From Cryobacterium lactosi (GTDB taxonomy: Bacteria; Actinomycetota; Actinomycetes; Actinomycetales; Microbacteriaceae): DNA of 64,000 nucleotides. The translations under genes and the position numbers were made by a program. The stretch lies in NCBI RefSeq assembly GCF_004403945.1, contig NZ_SOHM01000027.1, positions 374 to 64,373 on the forward strand, written 5' to 3'. This document shows positions 55,343 to 64,000 of the stretch, one piece after another; position 1 is the first letter of the stretch; every line of letters starts with the position of its first letter. The notes beneath the pieces were generated by a model that saw only the letters and a list, made by a program, of their open reading frames with translations, did no database searches and was not told the origin of the DNA.

Positions 55343-56536
55343 TCAGTTCAGCAGGCTCCGCAGTGACGCGCCGACGGCCGCGTTCTCGATCAGGAAACCG
55401 TCGTGGCCGTAGCCGGACTCGAGGACGACGGGTTCGCCGCCGCGGCCGAGCCCGGCCGCGATGATCCGCTGGCCGTCGAGCGGGAACAACCTGTCGCTGT
55501 CGATGCCCACGACGAGGGTGCGCGCCGTGATCCGGGCCAGGGCCGCCGTCACGCCACCCCGGCCGCGGCCGATATCGTGCGAGTTCATCGCCTCGACCAG
55601 GGTGATGTAACTGTTCGCGTCGAACCTGCGGGTGAACTTGTTGCCGTGGAAGTCCAGGTAGGACTCCACGGCGAACCGGCCGCGGGCGCCCAGCGGGGTG
55701 ATGTCGCTCTGCCAGCTGCGCTCGAAGCGGACGTTGAGCTCTGACGGGCTGCGGTAATTGAGCAGGGCCATCCGTCTGGCCAGGGCCAGGCCCCGGCTCG
55801 GGCCGTCACCGGCCTCGGCATCGTAGTAGTCGCCGGCGCGGAACAGCGGGTCGGTGCGGATCGCCTCGATCTGCACCGAGTTCAGTGCGATCTGGTCGGC
55901 CGTCGTGATCGGCGGCGCGGCGAGGATACCGAGCCGGTCCACCCGGCCGGGGTGGTCGATGCCCCATTCCAGCACGTGCATGCCGCCCATGGAGCCGCCG
56001 ATGACGGCGGCCCAGGTGTTGATGCCCAGGCGGTCGCTGAAGGCCACCTGCGCAGCCACCTGGTCGCGGATGGTCAGGTACGGGAACCGGGGTCCCCACT
56101 CCGAGCCGTCCGGCGCGAGGGAGGCCGGGCCGGTGCTGCCCTGGCAGCCGCCGAGCATGTTCGGCGCCACCACGAACCAGCGGTCGGTGTCGATCGCGAG
56201 GCCGGGGCCGACGACGCCGCTCCACCAGCCGGCGGTGGGATGCCCGGGCCCCGGGGCGCCGATGACGTGGCTGTCGCCGGTGAGCGCATGCAGCACCAGC
56301 ACCGCGTTGTCACCGGCCGGGTTCAATTCGCCCCAGGACTCGTAGGCGATCCGCACCGCGGGCAGGCGTCCGCCGACCTCGAGGTCGAGGGCGCCGATGT
56401 CGACGAACCGGCGGCCGCCCACCGGGTCACCGTCGCGCCAGGCGCCCGTCACGGGCGGCTTGCCCAGCAGGGAGCGCGCCTGCGCGTCGGTGACGAGGCT
56501 GGACGGGACGGTGTCCGCGGAGTATTGCCATTCCAT
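55343..56536 (-). CDS. metX: homoserine O-acetyltransferase
   Basis: A 397-residue alpha/beta-hydrolase-fold enzyme that acetylates homoserine for methionine synthesis. The nucleophile elbow is GGSMGGMHVLEW near residue 168; the acid is in GIDSDRLFPLD and the histidine in YGHDGFLIE. The oxyanion region is LHALTGDSHVIG. It lies 66 bp after metY on the same strand, so metY-metX is probably one operon. Confidence 0.95.
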   Translation of the reverse strand: MEWQYSADTVPSSLVTDAQARSLLGKPPVTGAWRDGDPVGGRRFVDIGALDLEVGGRLPAVRIAYESWGELNPAGDNAVLVLHALTGDSHVIGAPGPGHPTAGWWSGVVGPGLAIDTDRWFVVAPNMLGGCQGSTGPASLAPDGSEWGPRFPYLTIRDQVAAQVAFSDRLGINTWAAVIGGSMGGMHVLEWGIDHPGRVDRLGILAAPPITTADQIALNSVQIEAIRTDPLFRAGDYYDAEAGDGPSRGLALARRMALLNYRSPSELNVRFERSWQSDITPLGARGRFAVESYLDFHGNKFTRRFDANSYITLVEAMNSHDIGRGRGGVTAALARITARTLVVGIDSDRLFPLDGQRIIAAGLGRGGEPVVLESGYGHDGFLIENAAVGASLRSLLN

Positions 56537-56602
56537 ACGGCTCCATTGTGGCCATGTTCGGCCGTGGCCGCCGAATGTTACGTCATGCGGGCCGGGAACG
56601 GC

Positions 56603-57931
56603 CTACGCGTTCGCGCGGGACGCCGTGACCACGGCACGCGCGGCGGCCAGGCCGGCTTCAAGGTCGGCCTGCAGGTCGACGACGTTCTCGATGCCGAGCG
56701 ACAGGCGCACCAGGCCCGGTGTCACGCCAGCGGTGAGCTGCTGCTCCGGGGTGAGCTGCGCGTGCGTGGTCGACGCCGGGTGGATCACCAGCGAGCGCAC
56801 GTCGCCGATGTTCGCCAGGTGGCTGAACAGGCTGAGGTTGTCCACCAGCGCCCGTCCGGCATCCACCCCGCCCTTGAGCTCGAACGAGAGCACCGCGCCG
56901 ACGCCGAGCGGGGCGTACTTGTTCGCGGTCGCGTACCAGGGGCTGGACGGCAGCCCGGCGTAGTTGACCGAGGCGATGTCGGGGTGATTCTCGAGGAACT
57001 CCGCGATGGCCTGCGCGTTCGACACGTGCCGTTCGATGCGGAGGCTCAGCGTCTCGATGCCCTGGATGAGTTGCCAGGCGCTCGCGGGGGCGATCGCGCT
57101 GCCCAGGTCGCGCAACAACTGCACCCGGGCCTTGATGATGAAGGCGAGGGCGTCGCCGACCGCGGTGGTGTAGCTGGCGCCGTGGTAGGACGGGTCGGGT
57201 TCGGTGAGCCCGGGGAACTTCTCCACGTTGGCCGACCACTCGAACCGGCCGCCGTCGACGACGACGCCTCCGATGATGGTGCCGTGGCCGCCGAGGAACT
57301 TGGTGGCCGAATGCACGACGATGTCGGCGCCGTGCTCGAACGGGCGGATCAGGTAGGGCGTGGCGATGGTGTTGTCCACGATCAACGGCACCCCGTTGGC
57401 GTGCGCCACGTCGGCGACCAGCGCGATGTCGAGCACGTTGATCTTGGGGTTGCCGATGGTCTCGGCGAAGAACAACTTGGTGTTCGGCCGCACCGCCCTG
57501 GCCCACGCGGCGGCGTCGTCCTGGTCTTCGACGAAGGTGGTCTCGATGCCGAGCTTCGCCAGGGTGTACTTGAAGAGGTTGTACGTGCCGCCGTAGATGG
57601 AACTGGACGACACGATGTGGTCGCCGGCCTGGGCGATGTTGAGCACCGCGAAGGTCGAGGCCGCCTGGCCGGAGGCCACCAGCAGGGCGCCGGTGCCGCC
57701 TTCGAGGGCGGCGACGCGCTCCTCGACCACGGCCTGGGTCGGGTTCTGGATGCGGGTGTAGATGTTGCCGAATTCGGCCAGCGCGAACAGGTTCTGGGCA
57801 TGTTCGGCGTTGTTGAAGACGTACGAGGTGGTCTGGTAGATCGGTGTGGCCCTGGCGTTGGTCACAGGGTCAGGGCGGGCCCCGGAGTGGACCTGCTTGG
57901 TTTCGAACTTCCAGTCGGCGGAATCACTCAT
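56603..57931 (-). CDS. metY: O-acetylhomoserine/O-acetylserine sulfhydrylase
   Basis: A 442-residue PLP enzyme of the Cys/Met-metabolism class that makes homocysteine directly from O-acetylhomoserine and sulfide. The PLP lysine is in [13 protein letters not shown]; the substrate loop [22 protein letters not shown] and [17 protein letters not shown] are typical. AGGGAGA lies 7 nt before the ATG. It is followed by metX; together they form the direct sulfhydrylation route. Confidence 0.95.
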   Translation of the reverse strand: MSDSADWKFETKQVHSGARPDPVTNARATPIYQTTSYVFNNAEHAQNLFALAEFGNIYTRIQNPTQAVVEERVAALEGGTGALLVASGQAASTFAVLNIAQAGDHIVSSSSIYGGTYNLFKYTLAKLGIETTFVEDQDDAAAWARAVRPNTKLFFAETIGNPKINVLDIALVADVAHANGVPLIVDNTIATPYLIRPFEHGADIVVHSATKFLGGHGTIIGGVVVDGGRFEWSANVEKFPGLTEPDPSYHGASYTTAVGDALAFIIKARVQLLRDLGSAIAPASAWQLIQGIETLSLRIERHVSNAQAIAEFLENHPDIASVNYAGLPSSPWYATANKYAPLGVGAVLSFELKGGVDAGRALVDNLSLFSHLANIGDVRSLVIHPASTTHAQLTPEQQLTAGVTPGLVRLSLGIENVVDLQADLEAGLAAARAVVTASRANA

Positions 57932-58016
57932 GGTTCGGTCTCCCTGTTCGTGCTCGAGCCGGCAAGCCCGAGGAATCGAAGGTGCGCGGAATCAGATGCC
58001 CCGCTGCTCTGCTGCA

Positions 58017-58045
58017 ACCATAGGCAGGGTACGTCCCGGCGACAA
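58017..58045 (-). promoter_or_regulatory. promoter of metY
   Basis: Read on the minus strand: -35 TTGTCG (58045-58040), a 17-nt spacer and -10 TATGGT (58022-58017). Transcription would start near 58010, leaving a leader of about 80 nt. I see no SAM-riboswitch fold in that leader. Confidence 0.6.
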
Positions 58046-58064
58046 CGACCAGCGAAACACAACG

Positions 58065-59171
58065 TCATCTGTCGTGGGGCAGCACGATGGTGCCCGTGTG
58101 GGTGGACGGCTCCTGCCTGAACAACCAGCGCAGCCTCGGCTCCACCAGCGGCCTGAAAATACGTTTCACGACGGGCAGCGACAGCAGCACCGAGATGCCG
58201 ATGGCCAGCAGGATCACGGCCGGTAGCATCCACGGCGGTTGGGGACCGTCGAGCACCCCGGTCTCGCGCAGCGGGTAGAGCAGGAAGGAATGCAGCAGGT
58301 AGATGTACATGGTGGCGGCGCCCAGCGGCGTGAACCAGGTGGCCCGGCGCGGCATCAGCATGAGGAAGGCCAGGATGAAAGCGAAGGACGCCATCATCAG
58401 ACCCAGCCGGATGACCCCGGCCCAGAACTGGTCATAGCCGAACTGCCAGTAGGCCTCGTCGTACAGGGTGAAGCTGCGCAGCCGAAGGTCCCGCACCCCG
58501 ACGATGTTCACCGTGATGGCCAGGGCGAGGGCGCCGAACAGGGCGATCGCGCCGGAGCGCCAACGCCAGACCGCGGCCGGGTGCAGGTGCATCCACCTGG
58601 CCGTGAGCGGCCACTGGCGCAGCTTCCAGCCGAACACGAAGAACGGCAACAGCCCCAGAGTGCGCGAGAGCGAGAAGGTGCTGTCGATGTCGCCGACATA
58701 GCCGGCGCCCACCGAGATTGCGATGCTGATCAGCAGCGGGTAACGCATCAGCACCAGGTACGGCAGCACCACGCGCCAGATCGTCAGGGCGATCAGGAAC
58801 CACAGCGTCCAGGCTGGGGCGGAGTAGTCCACCTTGAGGGTGCCGCTGAGCGCCCAGCTGACCAGCGTCCAAAGGCTCTGGAAGATCAGGTACGGGAAGA
58901 CCACGTCGGTGATCAGCCGGTGCATCTGGCGCGGACCCGGCGGACCGGACTTGGCGAAATAGCCGCTGACGGCGACGAACACCGGAACGTGGAAGGCGTA
59001 GATGAAGAGGTAGACACCGTAGGCCGGGTCGGATTCGCCGATCAGCTTGAGGATGGCGTGACCGATCACCATCAGGGTGATCGCGATCCAGCGGGCGTTG
59101 TCCCACAACGGCACGCGGCGCTTGTGCTTGTGCGGGCCAGGTGGGGCTGGTGTCTCAGTCGGCGAACTCAT
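58065..59171 (-). CDS. acyltransferase family membrane protein
   Basis: A protein of about 368 residues with around ten hydrophobic segments, of the acyltransferase-3/OafA-like type: the early ARWIAITLMVIGHAILKLIG carries the conserved histidine, followed by FVAVSGYFAKSGPPGPRQ with the RQ region. It could O-acetylate a cell-wall glycan or exopolysaccharide. ATG 59171 is used; ATG 59180 is a close alternative. It is divergent from the SDR gene and shares a short promoter region. Confidence 0.82.
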   Translation of the reverse strand: MSSPTETPAPPGPHKHKRRVPLWDNARWIAITLMVIGHAILKLIGESDPAYGVYLFIYAFHVPVFVAVSGYFAKSGPPGPRQMHRLITDVVFPYLIFQSLWTLVSWALSGTLKVDYSAPAWTLWFLIALTIWRVVLPYLVLMRYPLLISIAISVGAGYVGDIDSTFSLSRTLGLLPFFVFGWKLRQWPLTARWMHLHPAAVWRWRSGAIALFGALALAITVNIVGVRDLRLRSFTLYDEAYWQFGYDQFWAGVIRLGLMMASFAFILAFLMLMPRRATWFTPLGAATMYIYLLHSFLLYPLRETGVLDGPQPPWMLPAVILLAIGISVLLSLPVVKRIFRPLVEPRLRWLFRQEPSTHTGTIVLPHDR

Positions 59172-59200
59172 CGGGTCCATTCTCCGGGCAGAATGGGGCA

Positions 59201-60013
59201 ATGGGCAAAAAAAGAGTTGTGGTCACCGGTGCGAGCAGCGGAATCGGAGCGGCCACCGTGCGGCTGTTCCGTGAGCACGGCTGGGATGTGGTGGGGGTGG
59301 CCCGCCGCGCCGACCGGCTCGCCGCGCTCGCCGCGGAGACCGGCGCCGCCGTGTTCGTCGCCGACCTCACCGTGCAGGCCGAGGTGGACGCTCTGCGGGA
59401 CTTCCTCGCCGCATCCGGCCCGGTGAACGCCCTGGTCAACAACGCCGGCGGCGCCAAGGGGCTCGACTCGGTCGAGGCCGGCTCGATCGACGACTGGGCC
59501 TGGATGTTCGAGATCAACGTGCTCGCGGTGAAGCGGGTCACCAGTGCCCTGCTGCCGTTGCTGCGCGCCTCGATCGCCACCGAAACGGATGCCGCGGCCG
59601 CTGCAGGAAGCTCGGCCGCCGCATCCGCCGACATCGTCAACATCACCTCCATCGCCGGGCACACCGCATACGCCGGCGGCGGCGGCTACAACGCCGCCAA
59701 GTTCGCCGCGCACGCCATGACCGAGGTGCTGCGGCTCGAGCTGAACGGCGAGCCGATCCGGGTGATCGAGATCGCTCCCGGCATGGTCCAGACCGAGGAA
59801 TTCGGCCTGGTGCGCTTCGGCGGCGACGCCGAGAAGGCGAAGGCCGCTTACGCGAATGTGCCGCATCCGCTCGTGGCCGAGGACATCGCCGCCACCGTCG
59901 TGGCCGCCGTGGAAATGCCGGCCCACGTGAACGTGGACCTGCTTGTGGTCAAGCCGGTCGCGCAGGCCGCCCCGCACCTGGTCGCCCGCGGCCCGCTCAC
60001 CCCGCGCGCCTAA
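59201..60013 (+). CDS. SDR family NAD(P)-dependent oxidoreductase
   Basis: A 270-residue short-chain dehydrogenase. The cofactor motif is TGASSGIGAAT, the NNAG motif NNAGGAKG, and the catalytic residues are Ser in NITSIAG and the YNAAK pair (Tyr, Lys). This resembles the YdfG group that oxidises serine or 3-hydroxy acids; the substrate is unknown. CAGAAT ends 6 nt before ATG 59201, so the mRNA may be leaderless. It ends before a hairpin shared with the convergent actP-like gene. Confidence 0.9.
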   Translation: MGKKRVVVTGASSGIGAATVRLFREHGWDVVGVARRADRLAALAAETGAAVFVADLTVQAEVDALRDFLAASGPVNALVNNAGGAKGLDSVEAGSIDDWAWMFEINVLAVKRVTSALLPLLRASIATETDAAAAAGSSAAASADIVNITSIAGHTAYAGGGGYNAAKFAAHAMTEVLRLELNGEPIRVIEIAPGMVQTEEFGLVRFGGDAEKAKAAYANVPHPLVAEDIAATVVAAVEMPAHVNVDLLVVKPVAQAAPHLVARGPLTPRA

Positions 60014-60020
60014 CCCGCGC

Positions 60021-60086
60021 AACTGTTCCCCGAACGGAAAATTGCGCCCGGCGTACCGGGCGCAATCGTCCGTTTCGGCCACAGTT
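60021..60086. terminator. bidirectional terminator between the SDR and symporter genes
   Basis: A perfect 11-bp stem (ATTGCGCCCGG at 60041-60051 with CCGGGCGCAAT at 60056-60066) with loop CGTA is extended by imperfect outer arms (AACTGT at 60021-60026 with ACAGTT at 60081-60086). The outer AACTGT/ACAGTT pair recalls the elements at 255 and 32515. Confidence 0.7.
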
Positions 60087-60114
60087 CGGCCACGGGTGGG
60101 GTGAGGGCGGGCGG

Positions 60115-61749
60115 TTAGTGCTCGCTGGCCTTCTCGGCCCCGAACCCGGTGAGGGAGCGCACCGCCATCTCGGCGGCCAGCTTCGGGTCTTCCCGCTTGG
60201 TGCTCGTGACCGAACCGAGCCAGCCGAGGAAGAAGCCCAGCGGGATCGAGACGATGCCCGGGTTGTTCAGCGGGTAGAGCGCGAAGTCCACACCCTCACC
60301 GAACATCGAGGTGGGCGTGCCGGAGAACACCGGCGAGAACACGATCAGCAGGATCGCCGACCCCAGACCGCCGTACATGCTCCACAGGGCACCGCGGGTG
60401 GTGAAGCCGCGCCAGAACAGCGAGTACAGGATCGTGGGCAGGTTGGCGCTCGCCGCGACGGCGAAGGCCAGGGCCACCAGGAATGCGATGTTCTGTCCCT
60501 GCACGCCGATGCCGCCGGCGATCGCGAGGATGCCGATCACCACGACGGTGCGCCGGGCGATCTTGACTTCGCCGTCGGGGTTGCCCTTGCCCTTCTTGAT
60601 GACGCTCGCGTAGATGTCGTGCGCGAACGAGGTGGCCGCGGTGATGGTGAGACCGGCCACCACGGCGAGGATCGTCGCGAACGCGATCGCCGAGATGAAG
60701 CCGAGCAGCAGCGGGCCACCGAGCGCCAGCGACAGCAGCGGCGCAGCCGAATTGACCCCGCCGGGGGAGGCGAGGATGGTGTCGGCGCCCACCAGGGCCG
60801 CGGCACCGAAGCCGAGCACCAGGGTGAACAGGTAGAACGCCCCGATCAGGAAGATCGCCCAGACCACAGAGCGGCGGGCCTCCTTGGCGCTGGGCACCGT
60901 GTAGAAGCGCATCAGCACGTGCGGCAGTCCCGCGGTGCCGAGCACCAGCGCGATGGCCAGCGAGATGAAGTCCAGCGGGTTGTGCCCGTACTGCAGGCCG
61001 GGCGCGAGGATCGAATCGGCCGGGGTGACCGCGGCGTTCGCGACGGCCGCATCGAGCAGCGTGGACAGGTTGAACCCGTTGATCACCAGGACCCACACCG
61101 TCATGGCGCCTGCCCCGATGATGAGCAGGAACGCCTTGACGATCTGCACCCATGTGGTGCCCTTCATGCCGCCGATCAGCACATACATGATCATCAGGCC
61201 GCCGACGACTGTGACCACGATGGACTGGCCGAGCTTGTCGTTGATGCCGAGCAGCAGCGACACGAGCCCGCCGGCGCCGGCCATCTGGGCGAGCAGGTAG
61301 AAGAAGCACACCGCCAGGGTGGTGGTCGCCGCGGCGACGCGCACCGGCCGTTGGGCCAACCGGAAGGAGAGCACATCCGCCATGGTGAATTTGCCGGTGT
61401 TGCGCATCAGCTCGGCCACCAGCAGCAGGGCCACCAGCCAGGCCACCAGGAAGCCGATCGAGTAGAGGAACCCGTCGTAGCCGTTCACCGCGATGGCGCC
61501 GACGATGCCGAGGAACGACGCCGCCGAGAGGTAGTCGCCGGCAATCGCGAAACCGTTCTGCGGACCGGTGAAGGACCTGCCGCCGGTGTAGTAGTCGGCG
61601 GCGGTGCGGTTGTTGCGGCCCGCCCGGATCACGATCACCAGGGTGACGGCCACGAAGGCCAGGAAGATCGAGATGTTCAGGACCGGATTGGTCTCGGCCT
61701 GTTCGACCGCGGCTGCGACGCCAGCTGCAGTGATGCCCAGGGCGCTCAT
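60115..61749 (-). CDS. actP: sodium:solute symporter (ActP-like cation/acetate symporter)
   Basis: A 544-residue SSS-family transporter with about 13 hydrophobic segments. Recognisable regions are GDYLSAASFLGIVGAIAVNG (early), GTTWVQIVKAFLLI and LGTAGLPHVLMRFYTVPSAK (mid), typical of the ActP acetate/propionate permease. ATG 61749 overlaps the DUF485 stop codon (ATGA). With the upstream PrpE-like ligase it would import and activate short carboxylates. The substrate is inferred. Confidence 0.9.
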   Translation of the reverse strand: MSALGITAAGVAAAVEQAETNPVLNISIFLAFVAVTLVIVIRAGRNNRTAADYYTGGRSFTGPQNGFAIAGDYLSAASFLGIVGAIAVNGYDGFLYSIGFLVAWLVALLLVAELMRNTGKFTMADVLSFRLAQRPVRVAAATTTLAVCFFYLLAQMAGAGGLVSLLLGINDKLGQSIVVTVVGGLMIMYVLIGGMKGTTWVQIVKAFLLIIGAGAMTVWVLVINGFNLSTLLDAAVANAAVTPADSILAPGLQYGHNPLDFISLAIALVLGTAGLPHVLMRFYTVPSAKEARRSVVWAIFLIGAFYLFTLVLGFGAAALVGADTILASPGGVNSAAPLLSLALGGPLLLGFISAIAFATILAVVAGLTITAATSFAHDIYASVIKKGKGNPDGEVKIARRTVVVIGILAIAGGIGVQGQNIAFLVALAFAVAASANLPTILYSLFWRGFTTRGALWSMYGGLGSAILLIVFSPVFSGTPTSMFGEGVDFALYPLNNPGIVSIPLGFFLGWLGSVTSTKREDPKLAAEMAVRSLTGFGAEKASEH

Positions 61750-62093
61750 GCGGCGGCCTTCTGCTCGAGCTCGGCGCGCAGCTCGGCGCCGAGCGGGTCG
61801 AGAACGCGGTTGGAGAATGCGACGTACCAGATGGTGATGGCGAACGTCGTGACGAACTGGCCCAGGCCGAGCACCAGGCCCAGGTTGATGCTGCCGGCGA
61901 CCTTGATCGCCATCACGTCGGGCAGGTACGCGGCCACCAGCACGAACGCGAAGTACCAGAGGAGGAAGAACACGGCCAGCGGAACCACGAACCTCCGGCG
62001 CCGGCGCTGCAAGTTGACGAAGCGTTCGGAGGTCTCGAAGGCGACATAGTCGATCGAACCCTCCGGCCTGGTGTCTTTCAGTGATTCCTTCAT
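61746..62093 (-). CDS. DUF485 domain-containing membrane protein
   Basis: A 115-residue protein with two hydrophobic segments (about 37-58 and 70-95). DUF485 proteins are small partners almost always encoded next to ActP-type symporters. It overlaps both flanking genes by 4 bp, giving a fully coupled prpE-DUF485-actP operon. Likely a subunit or stabiliser of the symporter. Confidence 0.9.
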   Translation of the reverse strand: MKESLKDTRPEGSIDYVAFETSERFVNLQRRRRRFVVPLAVFFLLWYFAFVLVAAYLPDVMAIKVAGSINLGLVLGLGQFVTTFAITIWYVAFSNRVLDPLGAELRAELEQKAAA

Positions 62094-64000
62094 TGGGGCT
62101 CCTTTGCTCCGGTGAACTGGATGGGGATGGCGGGCACCGGATGCACGGCGCGCACGAGGGCGTCGAGCACGGTGGGGTCTTCGATGGTCGGCGGGATCTT
62201 GTAGGGCTCGCCGTCGACGATCTGGCGGATGGTCTTGCGCAGGATCTTGCCCGATCGGGTCTTCGGCAGTCTGTCCAGGATGGTGACGTCACGGAACGCC
62301 GCCACCGGGCCGATGTGCTCCCGCACCAGGTTGACCAGCTCGGCCGTGAGCAGGTCGTGCTCGACGACCCAGCCGGCCTTGAGGGTGACGAAACCGGCGG
62401 CCCGCTGGCCCTTCAGCGCGTCGTGCACGCCGAGCACCGCGCACTCCGCGACGGCGGGATGCCGGGTGAGCACCTCCTCGAGGGAGCCGGTGGAGAGCCG
62501 ATGGCCGGCGACGTTGATCACATCGTCGGTGCGGCCCATCACATAGAGGTATCCGTCCGCATCGAGGTGCCCGGAGTCGCCGGTGGCGTAGTAGCCGGGG
62601 AAGGCCGTGAGGTAGGCGGCGGCGAAACGATCCGCGCCACCCCAGATGCCCAGCAGGGAGCCGGGCGGCAGCGGCAGCCGGATGGCGATGTTGCCGTCCT
62701 TGCCCGGCTTGGTGATCGGCTGCCCCTTCGAGTCCAGGATGGCGATGTCGTAGCCGGGCACCGGCACAGCGGTGGAGCCGGGTTTGGTGGGCAGCTCCTG
62801 GATGCCGCGCGGGTTGGCGCAGATGGCCCAGCCGGTCTCGGTCTGCCACCAGTGGTCCACCACCGGGCAGTGCAGGCCGTCGTTGACCCAGTGGAAGGTC
62901 TCCGGGTCCAGGCGCTCGCCGGCCAGGAACAGGGCGGTGAGACTGGACACGTCGTAGCGTTCCAGCTCGGCCAGCTCGGGGTCGACCCGGCGGATCGCCC
63001 GGATCGCCGTTGGCGCGGTGAACAGCACGTTCACCCGGTACTCCGACACCACCCGCCAGAAGGCGCCGGCATCCGGGGTGCCGATCGGCTTGCCCTCGTA
63101 GATGACCGTGGTGGCCCCGGCGAGCAGCGGCGCGTAGACGATGTAGGAGTGGCCGACCACCCAGCCCACGTCCGACGCGGCCCAGAACACGTCGTCGGGG
63201 CCGATGTCGTAGATCCCGCGCATCGACCAGGTCAAGGCCACGGCATGGCCGCCGTTGTCGCGGATGATGCCCTTCGGGTTTCCGGTGGTACCGGAGGTGT
63301 AGAGGATGTAGAGCGGGTCTGAGCTGCTCACGGTGACCGGCTCTGCCGGTGTCGCCGTGGCCTCGGCCGCCGCCCAGTCCAGCCAGCGCACGGACGTGTC
63401 GTCGGCGTAGTCAGCGGCCGAGCCGTCGATCGCGTCCCGGTGCCGCACGATCACCGTGTGGACCGAGCCGGCGCTCAGCTGGAGGGCCTTGTTCACCAGC
63501 GGGAGGTAGGGCACGGTCTTGCCCGGTTCCAGACCGCCGGACGCGGTCACGATCACCGTGGGTCGCGCGTCGTCGATCCGCACGGCGAGCTCGCTGGCCG
63601 CGAAGCCGCCGAAGACCACCGAGTGCACCGCCCCGATCCTGGCGCAGGCGAGCATGGCCACGACGGCTTCGGGGATCATCGGCAGGTAGACGACGACCCG
63701 GTCGCCCTTGCCCACGCCGCTGGCCCGCAGCACCCCGGCGAACCTGGCCACCCGGTCGAGCAGCTGGCTGTAGCTGATCCGCGCCTTGGTGCCGGTCATC
63801 GCCGAGTCGTAGATCAGCGCGGTGTGGTCGCCGCGACCGGCGAGCACGTGCCGGTCGAGGGCGTTGTAGCTGGTGTTGAGGGTGCCGTCGGCGAACCAGC
63901 TGTAGTCGGTGGGGGAGTGTTGCGTCAGCGCCGCGGATGGCGCTCTGACCCAGTCGATCTGGCGGGCGGCATCCAGCCAGAAGCCTTCGCGCTCGTCGAT
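62090..64000 (-). CDS. prpE: propionyl-CoA/acetyl-CoA synthetase-like ligase, 5' end beyond the window
   Basis: A partial gene: 636 codons plus stop, open to the window edge, so the start lies outside. The N-terminal motif WFADGTLNTSYNALDRH is typical of acetyl-CoA synthetases; the AMP-binding P-loop reads YTSGTTGNPKG, the later motifs DHWWQTETGW and YATGDSGHLD are intact, and the acetylatable lysine is in KTRSGKILRK. The QTETGWAICANP region and the early IIRDNGGHAVAL resemble propionyl-CoA synthetase PrpE rather than AcsA. It heads the DUF485/ActP operon. Confidence 0.9.
   Translation of the reverse strand: MDEREGFWLDAARQIDWVRAPSAALTQHSPTDYSWFADGTLNTSYNALDRHVLAGRGDHTALIYDSAMTGTKARISYSQLLDRVARFAGVLRASGVGKGDRVVVYLPMIPEAVVAMLACARIGAVHSVVFGGFAASELAVRIDDARPTVIVTASGGLEPGKTVPYLPLVNKALQLSAGSVHTVIVRHRDAIDGSAADYADDTSVRWLDWAAAEATATPAEPVTVSSSDPLYILYTSGTTGNPKGIIRDNGGHAVALTWSMRGIYDIGPDDVFWAASDVGWVVGHSYIVYAPLLAGATTVIYEGKPIGTPDAGAFWRVVSEYRVNVLFTAPTAIRAIRRVDPELAELERYDVSSLTALFLAGERLDPETFHWVNDGLHCPVVDHWWQTETGWAICANPRGIQELPTKPGSTAVPVPGYDIAILDSKGQPITKPGKDGNIAIRLPLPPGSLLGIWGGADRFAAAYLTAFPGYYATGDSGHLDADGYLYVMGRTDDVINVAGHRLSTGSLEEVLTRHPAVAECAVLGVHDALKGQRAAGFVTLKAGWVVEHDLLTAELVNLVREHIGPVAAFRDVTILDRLPKTRSGKILRKTIRQIVDGEPYKIPPTIEDPTVLDALVRAVHPVPAIPIQFTGAKEPQ

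Noticed and set aside
57932..58064. SAM riboswitch before metY
   Set aside because: I looked for SAM-I, SAM-II and SAM-IV cores in the leader; none of the conserved pairings is present. A plain promoter fits better.

Overview
The window is high-GC, densely packed chromosomal DNA from an actinobacterium. MtrA/MtrB/LpqB, a WhiB1-type Fe-S regulator, a SigR/RsrA pair, a fused KgD-type oxoglutarate decarboxylase/dehydrogenase and GuaB1 together point to the Actinomycetota. Gene style and the many 'GTCGAGC...TCGAGAC' and 'TCGCGAACTGTGAG' intergenic repeats suggest Microbacteriaceae, possibly close to Cryobacterium; the family-level placement is inference. I see no rRNA, tRNA, CRISPR array, insertion sequence or prophage.

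Layout. 1-338: non-coding repeats. 339-11780: an envelope block. RDD and SpoIIM-like membrane proteins are divergent; a minus-strand operon encodes a GPDPase-type membrane protein, DUF4129, DUF4350, MoxR ATPase and DUF58; the mtrA-mtrB-lpqB operon runs divergently from it. 11873-24305: comF, hpf, secA, an Rv3235-family protein, a hypothetical protein, a small HTH protein, an orphan CpaB/CpaE-like pair, two membrane proteins, then pdtaS convergent with whiB1. 24488-30175: a membrane protein, bcp, rsgA-aroA divergent from sigR-rsrA, two Asp23-like genes and a GlsB-type protein. From mtrA to rsrA the gene order broadly resembles the mycobacterial mtrA-secA1-aroA-sigH-whiB1 neighbourhood. 30302-37963: MMPL transporter, kgd, guaB1. 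38072-48486: two CNNM/CorC proteins, a GGDEF-EAL protein, HAD phosphatase, VOC protein, old yellow enzyme, nnrD, a glycosyltransferase-like membrane protein and a thiamine-binding-type protein. 48585-55306: an MFS transporter behind a tandemly duplicated promoter, a two-component operon containing an apparent pseudo-histidine kinase, and two membrane proteins. 55343-64000: metY-metX, an acyltransferase divergent from an SDR, and a carboxylate operon (prpE-like ligase, DUF485, ActP-like symporter) cut off by the window edge.

Themes. Many genes have a -10-like hexamer ending 5-8 nt before the start codon and no good Shine-Dalgarno, as expected for leaderless mRNAs. Three convergent pairs share a CTAG in which both stop codons overlap. 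The strongest leads are: a kinase/pseudokinase/regulator operon (49912-53091); a sigR locus with a good SigR-type autoregulatory promoter and two plausible translation starts; the duplicated operator/promoter before the MFS gene; overlapping divergent -10 boxes at 45974-45995; and the orphan CpaB/CpaE-like pair with a P-loop that lacks its lysine. Start codons and promoters were judged by eye.
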